From Halohasta litchfieldiae (lineage in GTDB: Archaea > Halobacteriota > Halobacteria > Halobacteriales > Haloferacaceae), in the NCBI RefSeq assembly GCF_002788215.1, contig NZ_CP024845.1:2728001-2792000 (forward strand): a stretch of 64,000 nucleotides of DNA, in the 5' to 3' direction. The notes below the pieces were generated by a model. That model saw only the letters and a list, made by a program, of their open reading frames with translations. It was not told where the DNA came from and did no database searches. The first letter of the stretch is position 1. The number at the start of each line of letters is the position of its first letter. A program made the position numbers and the translations under genes. Positions 44,969 through 52,630 of this stretch are shown in pieces.

Positions 44969-45211
44969 ATGACACAACAGAATATTGAGCCAACGAAGAC
45001 AGTCGACGCACGCGGGGCAGCCTGTCCAGGACCGCTGATGGATCTCATCGGCGCGATTCGAGATGTCGACCCCGGCGACGTGGTCCTGCTGTTGAGCGAT
45101 AGCGACCGCTCGCTCACGGATGTGCCTGAATGGGTCGAGGAGGCAGGCAACGACCTTGTCGCGGTCGAAGAGGGTGATGATCATCACGAACTCTACGTGG
45201 AGAAAGTATGA
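44969..45211 (+). CDS. TusA-family sulfur carrier protein, second copy
   Basis: An 80-residue protein starting MTQQNIEPTKTVDARGAACPGPLMDLIGAIRDVDPGDVV, with the Cys-Pro-x-Pro motif. The stop overlaps the start of the SQR-like gene (ATGA), so it is translationally coupled. It probably delivers or receives sulfane sulfur from the flavoprotein. Confidence 0.92.
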   Translation: MTQQNIEPTKTVDARGAACPGPLMDLIGAIRDVDPGDVVLLLSDSDRSLTDVPEWVEEAGNDLVAVEEGDDHHELYVEKV

Positions 45212-46353
45212 CTGAAGAGATCGTTATCATTGGCGGCGGCACCGGCGGCTCAGTACTGGCGAACGACCTCGCCGAGCGGCTCGACGAGGAGATCGACAGC
45301 GGCGATGTAGCGGTGACGCTCATCAACGACGGGCCCGACCACGTCTACAAGCCGGTGTGGCTCTACGTCCCCTTCGGCAAGCGGGAGCCCGAGGACGGCC
45401 GCCGACCCCTGCGGGAGCTGGTCGACAACCGGATCGAGATCCGCCAGGACCGGGTCACCGAGATCGACACCGACGCCCAGCAGCTCTCGACAGCCGAGCG
45501 TGTCTCGCCGACCCACTACGACCACCTCGTGGTGGCGACCGGGTCGACGCTCGCCCCCGACGAGGTCCCCGGCCTTGCCGAGGGCGGTCACGACTACTAC
45601 AGCGAAGCGGGCTCGTTGGCACTCCGCGATGAGCTCCTAGAGTTCACCGAGGGCCACTTGGTCCTCAGTGTGATCGGAAGCCCGCATATGTGCCCGGCCG
45701 CGCCGCTGGAGTTCGTCTTCATGGCCGACGACTGGTTCCGCAAGCGTGGCCTCCGCGAGGATATCGAGATCACCTACACCTACCCAATCGGCCGCGTCCA
45801 CGGCAACCCACACATCGCCGACTGGGCCAAGCCGCTGATGGACGAACGGGAGATCAACGTCGAGACGTTCTTCAACGGCGAAGCGGTCGACCCCGAAGCC
45901 GGGACCCTCACGTCGATGGAGGGCTCCGAGGTCGACTACGACCTACTGGTGTCGATTCCACCCCACCGCGGGGTCGAGATGATCGAGGAAGCGGGCCTCG
46001 GCGACCGCGGCTGGGTCGAAGTCGACAAACACACTCTCGAAGCCGAGTACGCCGAGAACGTCTACGCGCTGGGTGATGCCGCCGCGACCGGCGTCCCGAA
46101 GGCCGGCAGCGTCGCCCACTATCAGGCTGCAACCGTGGGCCAGCGGCTCGCCAGCGAGGTCCGCGGGCAGGTGCCGACCGCCGCCTACGATGGCAAGACC
46201 ATCTGCTTCATCGAGACGGGGATGGATTCGGCGTCGTTCGTCGAGTTCGACTACCAGAATCCACCGTCGCCGGTCACCCCCTCCGAAAAGATCCACTGGT
46301 CGAAACTGGCCTACAACGAATCGTACTGGCTCACCGCGCGGGGGTTGATCTGA
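45208..46353 (+). CDS. Sulfide:quinone oxidoreductase-like FAD protein
   Basis: A 381-residue flavoprotein with the N-terminal dinucleotide-binding motif VIIGGGTGGSVLANDLAE, the second motif HLVVATGSTLAPDEVPGL, and the FAD-closing ENVYALGDAAATGVPKAGSVAHYQA. Cys162 (GSPHMCPAAPLEF) and Cys333 (GKTICFIETG) are at the places of the two redox cysteines of SQR. SQR oxidises sulfide to sulfane sulfur and passes electrons to quinone at the membrane surface. It is flanked by tusA and a DUF1641 gene, a standard arrangement. Confidence 0.88.
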   Translation: MTEEIVIIGGGTGGSVLANDLAERLDEEIDSGDVAVTLINDGPDHVYKPVWLYVPFGKREPEDGRRPLRELVDNRIEIRQDRVTEIDTDAQQLSTAERVSPTHYDHLVVATGSTLAPDEVPGLAEGGHDYYSEAGSLALRDELLEFTEGHLVLSVIGSPHMCPAAPLEFVFMADDWFRKRGLREDIEITYTYPIGRVHGNPHIADWAKPLMDEREINVETFFNGEAVDPEAGTLTSMEGSEVDYDLLVSIPPHRGVEMIEEAGLGDRGWVEVDKHTLEAEYAENVYALGDAAATGVPKAGSVAHYQAATVGQRLASEVRGQVPTAAYDGKTICFIETGMDSASFVEFDYQNPPSPVTPSEKIHWSKLAYNESYWLTARGLI

Positions 46354-46354
46354 G

Positions 46355-46993
46355 ATGGCCGACTCACAGCAGGAAGTCGACGGTGAGGCTGTCGAGGCCA
46401 CGGACCTCGAAGCCGCCATCGCGGAGAACCCCGAGGCAGTCGCCGACTTCATCGAACGGCTGGACGCAGTCAACGAACTGCTCGACGTGGTCGATCTCGG
46501 CACGTCGGCGATGACCGACGAGATGGTCGTCGAACTCTCCGGAACTGCCGAGACGTTGGCGGCCTCGGCCGACGGCATTGCGACCGACGAGACGGTCGGC
46601 CTCGCCGAATCGGTCGGCGAGAACGGTGGGGAGCTCCAGGAGGCTCTCGACACGCTGGTCGACCTCCAGCGGAGCGGGACGCTCGACGAACTCGCCGAGT
46701 TGGGCGACGTGGTCTCGCTGGGCACGTCGGCGATGACCGACGAGATGGTCCGGTCGCTCGCGGGTACTGGCTCCTCGCTCGGGGAGTTGGCTGATACGGC
46801 GGCCCAAGACGACACCCGAGACGGGCTGACAGCTATGCTCAACAGTGTCTCTGCGGCCGAACAGGCCGAGACGGTTGCGATCGGGCCGGTCGGCCTGATG
46901 AAGGCGGTTCGGGACCCCGAGATCCAACACGGACTCGGCTACCTGCTTGCGATCGCCAAGGCGCTCGGCCAACAGCAGTCGACCGACGACTGA
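46355..46993 (+). CDS. DUF1641 protein with internal duplication
   Basis: A 212-residue acidic helical protein beginning 1 bp after the SQR-like gene. The segment LGTSAMTDEMV occurs twice (near residues 49 and 123), and the underlying 30 bp are identical at 46499-46528 and 46721-46750. The second unit is followed by GPVGLMKAVRDPEIQHGLGYLLAIAKALG, the typical DUF1641 end. DUF1641 proteins accompany SQR-like and formate dehydrogenase flavoproteins; a membrane-anchoring or electron-transfer role has been proposed but is unproven. Confidence 0.85.
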   Translation: MADSQQEVDGEAVEATDLEAAIAENPEAVADFIERLDAVNELLDVVDLGTSAMTDEMVVELSGTAETLAASADGIATDETVGLAESVGENGGELQEALDTLVDLQRSGTLDELAELGDVVSLGTSAMTDEMVRSLAGTGSSLGELADTAAQDDTRDGLTAMLNSVSAAEQAETVAIGPVGLMKAVRDPEIQHGLGYLLAIAKALGQQQSTDD

Positions 46994-47067
46994 TTCTTTT
47001 TTAAGTAGACGCTGACTACTCGGTGCAGGCAGCCATACCGGCTACGGAGTTTTTAAATAGCAGCTGA
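46994..47067. repeat. Duplicated gene tail with T-run terminators
   Basis: Two similar copies (about 47000-47023 and 47051-47074), each a T-run, AA(G/A)TAG, then CTGACTACTCGGT. The second copy contains the real 3' end of the methyltransferase gene; the first repeats its last codons. The T-runs probably act as terminators for the two convergent operons. Confidence 0.5.
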
Positions 47068-47631
47068 CTACTCGGTCCGAACCGCGACGACAACGAACGT
47101 TTCGACTCTGGACTGTTCGGTTTCGATCTCGAAGCCAGCCTTCTCAAGAGCTGCGGCTGCTTCGCTCGCGCTGTAGCGTTCGTCGACCGGCGGCCCGCTT
47201 TCGCCCTCGCCCTCGGCCGACCAGTCGGCGACGACGAGTCGACCACCCAGTCGGAGCACGCGAGCGAGCTCCGCCAGCGAATCGTCGCTGGCGAACTCGT
47301 GGTAGGTCATCGTGGAGACGGCTCCGTTGAGTTCGTCGTCGTCGAACGGTAGTTCTTCGATACTGCTCGTGACGAGTTCGACGTTCTCGGGAACTCCCTT
47401 CTCCCGGTAGAACTCGTGCATCTCGGGTTGGATGTCGATCGCATACACCCGCTCAGCGTAGGGGGCGACATCGTCGGTATAAAAGCCCGTCCCGCTGCCG
47501 AGATCGGCGACCGTCTCGCTGCCGGTGGGTTCGAGCGCGCCGAGCAGCTCCTCCCGTGAGACCGATCGGTAGCGTTTGGCTGCGTCTTCGAGTCGACCTG
47601 CTTTCTCCGCGTCAAATGTGTGAAATCCCAT
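47068..47631 (-). CDS. Class I SAM-dependent methyltransferase
   Basis: A 187-residue enzyme with the Rossmann motifs: SETVADLGSGTGFYTDDVA (motif I), VYAIDIQPEM (acidic end of strand 2), FDDDELNGAVSTMTYHEF (motif II) and LRLGGRLVVADW (motif III). Related proteins methylate small molecules such as arsenite or thiols; the substrate is not readable here. Upstream, GTATCGTAC (47641-47649) is one mismatch away from the cluster motif. Confidence 0.85.
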   Translation of the reverse strand: MGFHTFDAEKAGRLEDAAKRYRSVSREELLGALEPTGSETVADLGSGTGFYTDDVAPYAERVYAIDIQPEMHEFYREKGVPENVELVTSSIEELPFDDDELNGAVSTMTYHEFASDDSLAELARVLRLGGRLVVADWSAEGEGESGPPVDERYSASEAAAALEKAGFEIETEQSRVETFVVVAVRTE

Positions 47632-47669
47632 TTATATGCTGTATCGTACTGTATCGGTTAGTCGGTAGT

Positions 47670-47942
47670 TTATAAGCTGTCGTCGGGGTCATGTTGGTCG
47701 GCCATCGCCGTTGCTTCGCGGGCGTACTGCTCGCGGAGCTCGGGGTCCTCGACAGTGCCGAGGTTGTCGGGATCGGCAGCGAGGCTGACCTGCGTCTCGC
47801 GGTGGTCGCCGAAGCTCGTCAGCGCCCGCTCCTTACGGAGATCTCGCTGGCCGTCGGGCGTGGCGTAGGTCAGGATGATTAGGTTCTGTTCGTCGTCCGA
47901 GTAGGTGCGTTCGACGAGCCAGACGCGGACCGAGTCGGCCAT
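47670..47942 (-). CDS. Small conserved haloarchaeal protein, unknown function
   Basis: A 90-residue acidic protein (MADSVRVWLVERTYSDDEQNLIILTYATPDGQRDLRKERALTSF...). A short beta-rich start is followed by charged helices. Its start codon shares a base with the stop of the aminotransferase gene, so the two are coupled. No function known. Confidence 0.75.
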   Translation of the reverse strand: MADSVRVWLVERTYSDDEQNLIILTYATPDGQRDLRKERALTSFGDHRETQVSLAADPDNLGTVEDPELREQYAREATAMADQHDPDDSL

Positions 47943-49060
47943 TATTTGCTCCCTACGAGTTCGATCACGGAATCGATTTCGGCTTCGGTCGACACCGCAT
48001 GCACCGAGATCCGAACCGCCTCGGGGTGTGGGAGGGACCGAATAACGATACCCTCCTCCGCGAACCGCTCGACAGTCGACTCGGGATCGTCGACCGCGAT
48101 CGTCACCAGTCCCGACTCGTAGCCCTGCGGGCTCAGCAGTTGCTCGTCGTCGACCCCGGCTTTCAGTCGGTCGGTGAGCGATTCGATTCGGGAGACAACT
48201 GCGTCGACGCCGACCTCTTCGATGGCGTCGATCGCCTCGATCAGTCCAACATGCGGCGCGGGCGACGCCGAGCCGACCTCGAAGCGCCGGGCTCCCGATT
48301 TATAAACGTACTCCGTGGCGGTCGGCGTTTCGACGCTCCGGTAGCCGACTGCCCGTGGTTCGAGTTCCTCGGCGACGTCGTGGTCGACGTAGAGGAACCC
48401 CGCGCCCCACGGCCCAAGCAGCCATTTGTGGCCCGCCGCGGCAACCGCGTCCGCGCCCCATTCGTGGACGTCCATCGGCAGCTGACCCGGTACCTGCACC
48501 GCATCGACCAGCGTGAACGCCCCTGCGTCGCTGGCGATGTCGACCAACTCGCTCACCGGGAGCCGCGTTCCGTGGGTCCACGTCACGGCGCTGAAACAGA
48601 CGAGGCGGGCGTCCGCGACCGCCTCGGCGAAGGCCTCACGGTCGACTCGCCCGGCTTGGGTCTCGACGACTCGGACCTCGATGCCCTCGCGTTCGAGTCG
48701 CTGCCATGGTAGGACGCCTGCGGGATGTTCGAGATCGGTCCGGACGACCACGTCACCGGGGTTCCAGTCGATCGCGCTCGCGATTCGGTTGATCCCGTCG
48801 GTTGTGCTCTCGGTGAGTGCGACCTCGTCGGCGTCGGCCCCGATGAGACCGGCGATCCGCTCGCGGCCCCGGTCGTAGGCATCGAAGGCGGTCGCGTAGG
48901 GGTCAGCCATTCCGGCTCCGTACTCGTGGTCGGCGAGGAACGACGAGGCAGCCTCGATGACGTACCGCGGACTCGGGCCGTGGGCCCCGAAGTTGAGATA
49001 GGTAGACTCCTCGAAGGCGGGCACGTCCGCACGGAGTTCCCGCGGCGTCACTGCGACCAC
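47942..49060 (-). CDS. Class V aminotransferase (cysteine desulfurase-like)
   Basis: A 372-residue PLP enzyme, GTG start. The cofactor-binding Lys is in AAAGHKWLLGPWGAGFLYV, with TLVDAVQVPGQLPMDVHEWGADA preceding it and VALTESTTDGINRIA forming the phosphate-binding region. Relatives include cysteine desulfurases, isopenicillin N epimerase-like proteins and others. No active-site Cys loop typical of IscS is evident, so the reaction is uncertain. Its place beside thioredoxin and sulfur carriers makes release of sulfur from cysteine or a related compound plausible. Confidence 0.85.
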   Translation of the reverse strand: MVAVTPRELRADVPAFEESTYLNFGAHGPSPRYVIEAASSFLADHEYGAGMADPYATAFDAYDRGRERIAGLIGADADEVALTESTTDGINRIASAIDWNPGDVVVRTDLEHPAGVLPWQRLEREGIEVRVVETQAGRVDREAFAEAVADARLVCFSAVTWTHGTRLPVSELVDIASDAGAFTLVDAVQVPGQLPMDVHEWGADAVAAAGHKWLLGPWGAGFLYVDHDVAEELEPRAVGYRSVETPTATEYVYKSGARRFEVGSASPAPHVGLIEAIDAIEEVGVDAVVSRIESLTDRLKAGVDDEQLLSPQGYESGLVTIAVDDPESTVERFAEEGIVIRSLPHPEAVRISVHAVSTEAEIDSVIELVGSK

Positions 49061-49116
49061 GCTTCACTGTGGCATCGGCAGTCGGGAATCGGGACGGTGT
49101 ACTGGGTCACGGCGGT

Positions 49117-49461
49117 TCACTCGGTGTAGCCCGCGATGGTCTGCGAAAGCGCGTCGCCGGTCTGTGCGCCGACCATTCGCTCGGCAAGCTCGCCGTCGGC
49201 GAAGACGAGCAGGGTCGGAATCCCTTGGACCTCGTACTGGCCCGCGAGCGCCTGGAACTGATCTACGTCGACTTTCAGGACCGCAGCGTCAGTATCTGCG
49301 GCGAGTGCCCCGATCGTCGGCTCCATCATCTTACATGGCCCACACCAGTCGGCATAGAAGTCGACGAGCACGACGTCGTAGTTGTCGACGACATCGTCGA
49401 ACTCGTCGGGGTTACCAAGCTGGATCGGTTCGGCTGGAGCTGCGTTCGTGTTTGAACTCAT
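49117..49461 (-). CDS. Thioredoxin
   Basis: A 114-residue protein with the redox motif Trp-Cys-Gly-Pro-Cys (LVDFYADWCGPCKMMEPTIGALA), the cis-Pro loop (YEVQGIPTLLVFADGE) and the full thioredoxin length. It would reduce disulfides or persulfides formed by the sulfur carriers. Promoter DNA upstream carries the cluster motif at 49508-49516. Confidence 0.93.
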   Translation of the reverse strand: MSSNTNAAPAEPIQLGNPDEFDDVVDNYDVVLVDFYADWCGPCKMMEPTIGALAADTDAAVLKVDVDQFQALAGQYEVQGIPTLLVFADGELAERMVGAQTGDALSQTIAGYTE

Positions 49462-49507
49462 CGCTACCTCCTACGGCCCCCGCTGGGATAACAGTTATGG
49501 GTGAAAA

Positions 49508-49516
49508 ATACAATAT
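49508..49516. promoter_or_regulatory. Cluster motif ATACAATAT ahead of the thioredoxin gene
   Basis: Exact ATACAATAT, 47 bp upstream of the thioredoxin start on the minus strand, in an AT-rich stretch between two genes. Confidence 0.5.
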
Positions 49517-49545
49517 TACACAAACACTCTCTGAAAGAGCTACCG

Positions 49546-50388
49546 CTACCGGACGGGCGGAACCAGCAGGACGTTCCCGGCGGCTTCGGCGACGACCTGT
49601 TCGGAGACGCTGCCGAGCAAGAGCCGACGGAGGCGGCTCTTTCCGCGAGAGCCCAACAGGATCGTCGTCGGCTCGTGTTCGGCCCCGGCCTCGAGGATCT
49701 GGGTAGCTGGATCGCCGTCCCGGACGTCGATCTCCGTCTCTATCCCCCAGTCTTCGAGGGTGCCAGCGAGCTCGTCGAGCTTCGATTGGACCTCGGGCGA
49801 CGGCTCGTCGAGCTCTTGGCCTTTGGGTTTCCGGACGTGGACCAGCGTCGCCTCTTGGGTCGCGTGCCGGAGGTGGGAAAACTCTTTAAAAGCGCGCTCG
49901 GCGTTCTCCGAGAAGTCGGTAGCGTACAGCATTCGCTGGAAGAGGTGGCTCTGGAGCGGATCGGGGTCGTCGGTTGCCCGCTCGATCCGATTGACCAACA
50001 GTGGAACGCTCGCGGTTCGGGCGAGGTTCCGTACCGTCGACCCGATCAGCCGATTCTCTAAGGGGCTTTTCCCGCGGGAGCCGACCAGAATCATGTCGGC
50101 GTGAATCGTCTCGGCGATCCCGGTAACCCGCCGGTGTGGTGTGCCGCGAACCACGTGGGATTCAACGTCGAACCCGGCTTCGAGGAGGACGTCCTCGTAG
50201 TTCGAGAGCGCCTCACGGCGGCGCTTTTCGAAGTCAACGCCCGGCATTCCCGCGTGGACGTTCGACGGGACGACCGTCAGGAGATGCATCTCGTCGACGC
50301 CGATCCGGCCCAGACACTCCAGACAGGTCTGGTCTTTGATCGCGGCCTCGCTGGCTGCCGAGAGGTCTGTGGCAAATAGAACTCGCAT
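49546..50388 (-). CDS. Tandem universal stress protein
   Basis: A 280-residue protein made of two Usp domains (about 1-140 and 145-280). Each ends with the ATP-binding motif Gly-x2-Gly-x9-Gly-Ser/Thr: GSRGKSPLENRLIGSTVRNL and GSRGKSRLRRLLLGSVSEQV. Both are therefore probably nucleotide-binding. It is likely to act in stress protection or energy sensing; partner unknown. GTATTGTAT lies 6 bp upstream of the start. Confidence 0.9.
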   Translation of the reverse strand: MRVLFATDLSAASEAAIKDQTCLECLGRIGVDEMHLLTVVPSNVHAGMPGVDFEKRRREALSNYEDVLLEAGFDVESHVVRGTPHRRVTGIAETIHADMILVGSRGKSPLENRLIGSTVRNLARTASVPLLVNRIERATDDPDPLQSHLFQRMLYATDFSENAERAFKEFSHLRHATQEATLVHVRKPKGQELDEPSPEVQSKLDELAGTLEDWGIETEIDVRDGDPATQILEAGAEHEPTTILLGSRGKSRLRRLLLGSVSEQVVAEAAGNVLLVPPVR

Positions 50389-50393
50389 ACGCA

Positions 50394-50402
50394 GTATTGT
50401 AT
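50394..50402. promoter_or_regulatory. Cluster motif (GTATTGTAT) at the start of the stress-protein gene
   Basis: Complement reads ATACAATAC. It lies immediately upstream of the ATG at 50388, so it would cover the transcription start of a leaderless mRNA. Confidence 0.45.
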
Positions 50403-50719
50403 GGTTGTAGATATCTTCTTTGCGACCCAGCTCGACCGACGAACCGGTGAACCGGTCGATCGGTTTCGGATTACGCCGCTACCAACTGCAGTTGATCGAC
50501 AGTTCAGCGCGGGAGTGACCTACAATTCCAATGTTCGACCGCAATCCTGCAGCCGACCGCAAAACCCATACATAACGTATGGATGGTTGGTGAGGAGTTA
50601 CGTGAATATAGTATTGTGCAGTACTTCCACAACCGTTATATCATCGGCACTGGTAGGAGGTAGTGAGCAGAAATGTACAACAGGCGAAATACTGTGGCGG
50701 ATGAACGGAGCATCGAACG
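50403..50719. other. Upstream region of the TauE operon
   Basis: These 317 bp hold no gene I can support. They include a palindromic word CCATACATAACGTATGG (about 50566-50582) and the motif GTATTGTGC (50611-50619). Confidence 0.45.
50611..50619. promoter_or_regulatory. Cluster motif variant (GTATTGTGC) ahead of the TauE operon
   Basis: About 100 bp upstream of the small gene at 50720, next to AT-rich GAATATAGTATTG. It differs from the core word in the last two positions. Confidence 0.35.
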
Positions 50720-50887
50720 ATGGCTGGATTAGAAGTACCCACCTGGGACCCACAGACGGCGATGCTGATCGGCGCGATCCTCTTCGAGGCGATCATCCTC
50801 TACGTGGGGTATGGAGGACTCGAAAAACTGGTTGGACCGCGGCTGATGGAGCTGCTGGTCGGGGGTGAGTCCGGTGTTAGTCAGTAG
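50720..50887 (+). CDS. 55-residue membrane peptide paired with TauE (DUF7512-like)
   Basis: The frame reads MAGLEVPTWDPQTAMLIGAILF then EAIILYVGYGGLEKLVGPR and LMELLVGGESGVSQ. It has one membrane helix with a Glu in the middle and an amphipathic tail. It overlaps the start of the TauE/SafE gene by 23 bp, so the two are translated together. Very small proteins of this kind precede TauE-type genes in other Halobacteria; a subunit or assembly role is inference. Confidence 0.75.
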   Translation: MAGLEVPTWDPQTAMLIGAILFEAIILYVGYGGLEKLVGPRLMELLVGGESGVSQ

Positions 50888-51923
50888 CCTCGACATCTTC
50901 GGTAGCTCGCCGGAGATGATGGCCTTGTTCGTCGGCTTCGGGCTCGTCGTCGGTATCCTCTTCGGCTTCTTCGGGATGGGCGGCTCATTCCTCGTCACGC
51001 CCGCGCTGTTGATGCTGGGGTACGACGCCTCGGTCGCGGTCGGCTCGGGGATGGCGTTCGTCTTCGGGACCGCCGTGATTGCCAGCCTGAAACACCACGA
51101 TCTGGGGCAGGTCGACTACAAACTCGGTGGGATCATGATCGCCGGCACCACCGTCGGGATCGAGGTCGGGCGGGCGAGCGTCTACTACCTCGAATCCCTC
51201 GGACTGGCCGGTGGCGTCATCAGCGTCGCCTACGTCCTGCTGCTCGGCGGCATCGGGGCCATGGTGACCCGCGAGGCAATGAAGGGCGATGGCGGCGGTG
51301 GTGTCGACCACGAGGCTGCCGACAAGGATCTCAGCGAGTACGAAATCCCTGAGGTGGCAAAGAGGATTCAGCGGACCGTTCGGATCCCGCCGATGGTGAC
51401 CCTCCGCGGTGACGTGCGGGTCTCGGCATGGGTGATCACCGCGGTCGCCTTCTCGACCGGCGTGCTCTCGGGTTTCCTCGGGGTCGGTGGCGGCTTCATT
51501 AGGATGCCCGCGATGATCTACGCCATCGGCGTCCCCGTCCCGGTCGCTGTCGGGACTGATCTGTTCGAGATCGTCTTCTCCGGCGGCATCGGCAGCTACC
51601 TCTACGGTCAGGGCGGCGGCGTCGACCTCGCTATCGTCGCGCCACTCCTCTTCGGGAGCGCGCTGGGTGCACGGATCGGTTCGGCCGCGACGGCGATCGT
51701 CGACAGCGACGGCATCAAGATCTACTTTGGCGGCATGCTGCTTGCGGGGGCGGTGGCGGTCGGTATCGGCGAGGTCGGCTCCTACCTCGGTAACGAACTA
51801 CTCGAAACCGTCGGCCTCGTGTTGGTCATCGGCGCGGCCGTCGTCGTCGCCGGTGCGATCGTCTACACCACCGTCTCCTCGCTGCGAGCTACCCGGCGTC
51901 AACAGACACCCGCGGTCGACTAG
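50865..51923 (+). CDS. TauE/SafE-family sulfite/sulfoacetate exporter
   Basis: A 352-residue membrane protein, GTG start. It has two homologous halves: GFGLVVGILFGFFGMGGSFLVTPALLMLGYDASVAVGSGMAF and VAFSTGVLSGFLGVGGGFIRMPAMIYAIGVPVPVAVGTDLFEI. Between them is a cytoplasmic loop of about 60 residues. The GxGGG-type motifs are those of TauE/SafE anion exporters, which remove sulfite or similar products of sulfur oxidation. Confidence 0.9.
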   Translation: MSPVLVSSLDIFGSSPEMMALFVGFGLVVGILFGFFGMGGSFLVTPALLMLGYDASVAVGSGMAFVFGTAVIASLKHHDLGQVDYKLGGIMIAGTTVGIEVGRASVYYLESLGLAGGVISVAYVLLLGGIGAMVTREAMKGDGGGGVDHEAADKDLSEYEIPEVAKRIQRTVRIPPMVTLRGDVRVSAWVITAVAFSTGVLSGFLGVGGGFIRMPAMIYAIGVPVPVAVGTDLFEIVFSGGIGSYLYGQGGGVDLAIVAPLLFGSALGARIGSAATAIVDSDGIKIYFGGMLLAGAVAVGIGEVGSYLGNELLETVGLVLVIGAAVVVAGAIVYTTVSSLRATRRQQTPAVD

Positions 51924-51973
51924 CCCCGTTTCGGGCTGGTCTCGGCTATCCGATCTCCGGTTCGGTGGGAGCA

Positions 51974-51982
51974 GTATTGTAC
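51974..51982. promoter_or_regulatory. Cluster motif (GTATTGTAC) ahead of the regulator gene
   Basis: Lies 48 bp before the regulator's ATG; complement GTACAATAC. Nearby are CATACAAACAC and ATGTACAATGG, imperfect repeats of the same word. This fits autoregulation. Confidence 0.5.
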
Positions 51983-52029
51983 ACATCATACAAACACTTT
52001 TACCGCGCGCTCCCGTACGGATATGTACA

Positions 52030-52434
52030 ATGGCAGACTCGATGAGCGAGTATCTCAAACAGGACATGGAGTGTGAGGGGCTGTTGGAGTGTATCCACGG
52101 GCTGAAAAACCTCGACAAGGAGATCTTCGCGGTCCTCACCGAACAGGCCGAACCGCTGACGGTCGACGAGATCGCCGCGGAGGTAGACCGTGAGCGGTCG
52201 ACGGCCTACCGGTCGGTCCAGCGACTGATCAACAGCGGCTTCGTCCAAAAAGAGCAAGTGAACTACGAGCAAGGCGGCTACTATCACGTCTTCCGGCCGA
52301 CCGACCCCGACGAGATCGCCGACGATATGCAGCGTATGCTCAACGACTGGTATGCCAAGATGGGCCAGCTCATCGGCGAGTTCCGCACGAAGTACGACAG
52401 TCCACAGGACCAGACCGTCGCCGCCGAGAACTGA
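52030..52434 (+). CDS. TrmB-like winged-helix regulator, probable sulfur-cluster regulator
   Basis: A 134-residue protein. The winged helix (about 25-95) contains LTVDEIAAEVDRERSTAYRSVQRLINSGFVQKEQVNYEQGGYYHVF; a C-terminal helix follows (DDMQRMLNDWYAKMGQLIGEF), suited to dimerisation. Near the N-terminus, Cys15 and Cys21 (MECEGLLECIHG) form a Cys-x5-Cys pair that could sense persulfide or redox state; this is inference. The gene lies between the exporter and the bd oxidase. A damaged paralogue lies at 1-102. Confidence 0.85.
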   Translation: MADSMSEYLKQDMECEGLLECIHGLKNLDKEIFAVLTEQAEPLTVDEIAAEVDRERSTAYRSVQRLINSGFVQKEQVNYEQGGYYHVFRPTDPDEIADDMQRMLNDWYAKMGQLIGEFRTKYDSPQDQTVAAEN

Positions 52435-52630
52435 CAACCTCCGGTCGCTGCCCCTCTCTCCGATTTTCGTCCCCCTCGTCTTCCGGTTCCGGTAGTCGAC
52501 CGTCGTGAAGTATCTTCAGAGAGTCTGGTGGTAATTTTCAACAACCCTACACAACCATTCTCATAAAATAATAATCGCGATAAACTATATACGGCATTGT
52601 CCGGTATCTGAAAGGAGAGAACGGCAGAAT

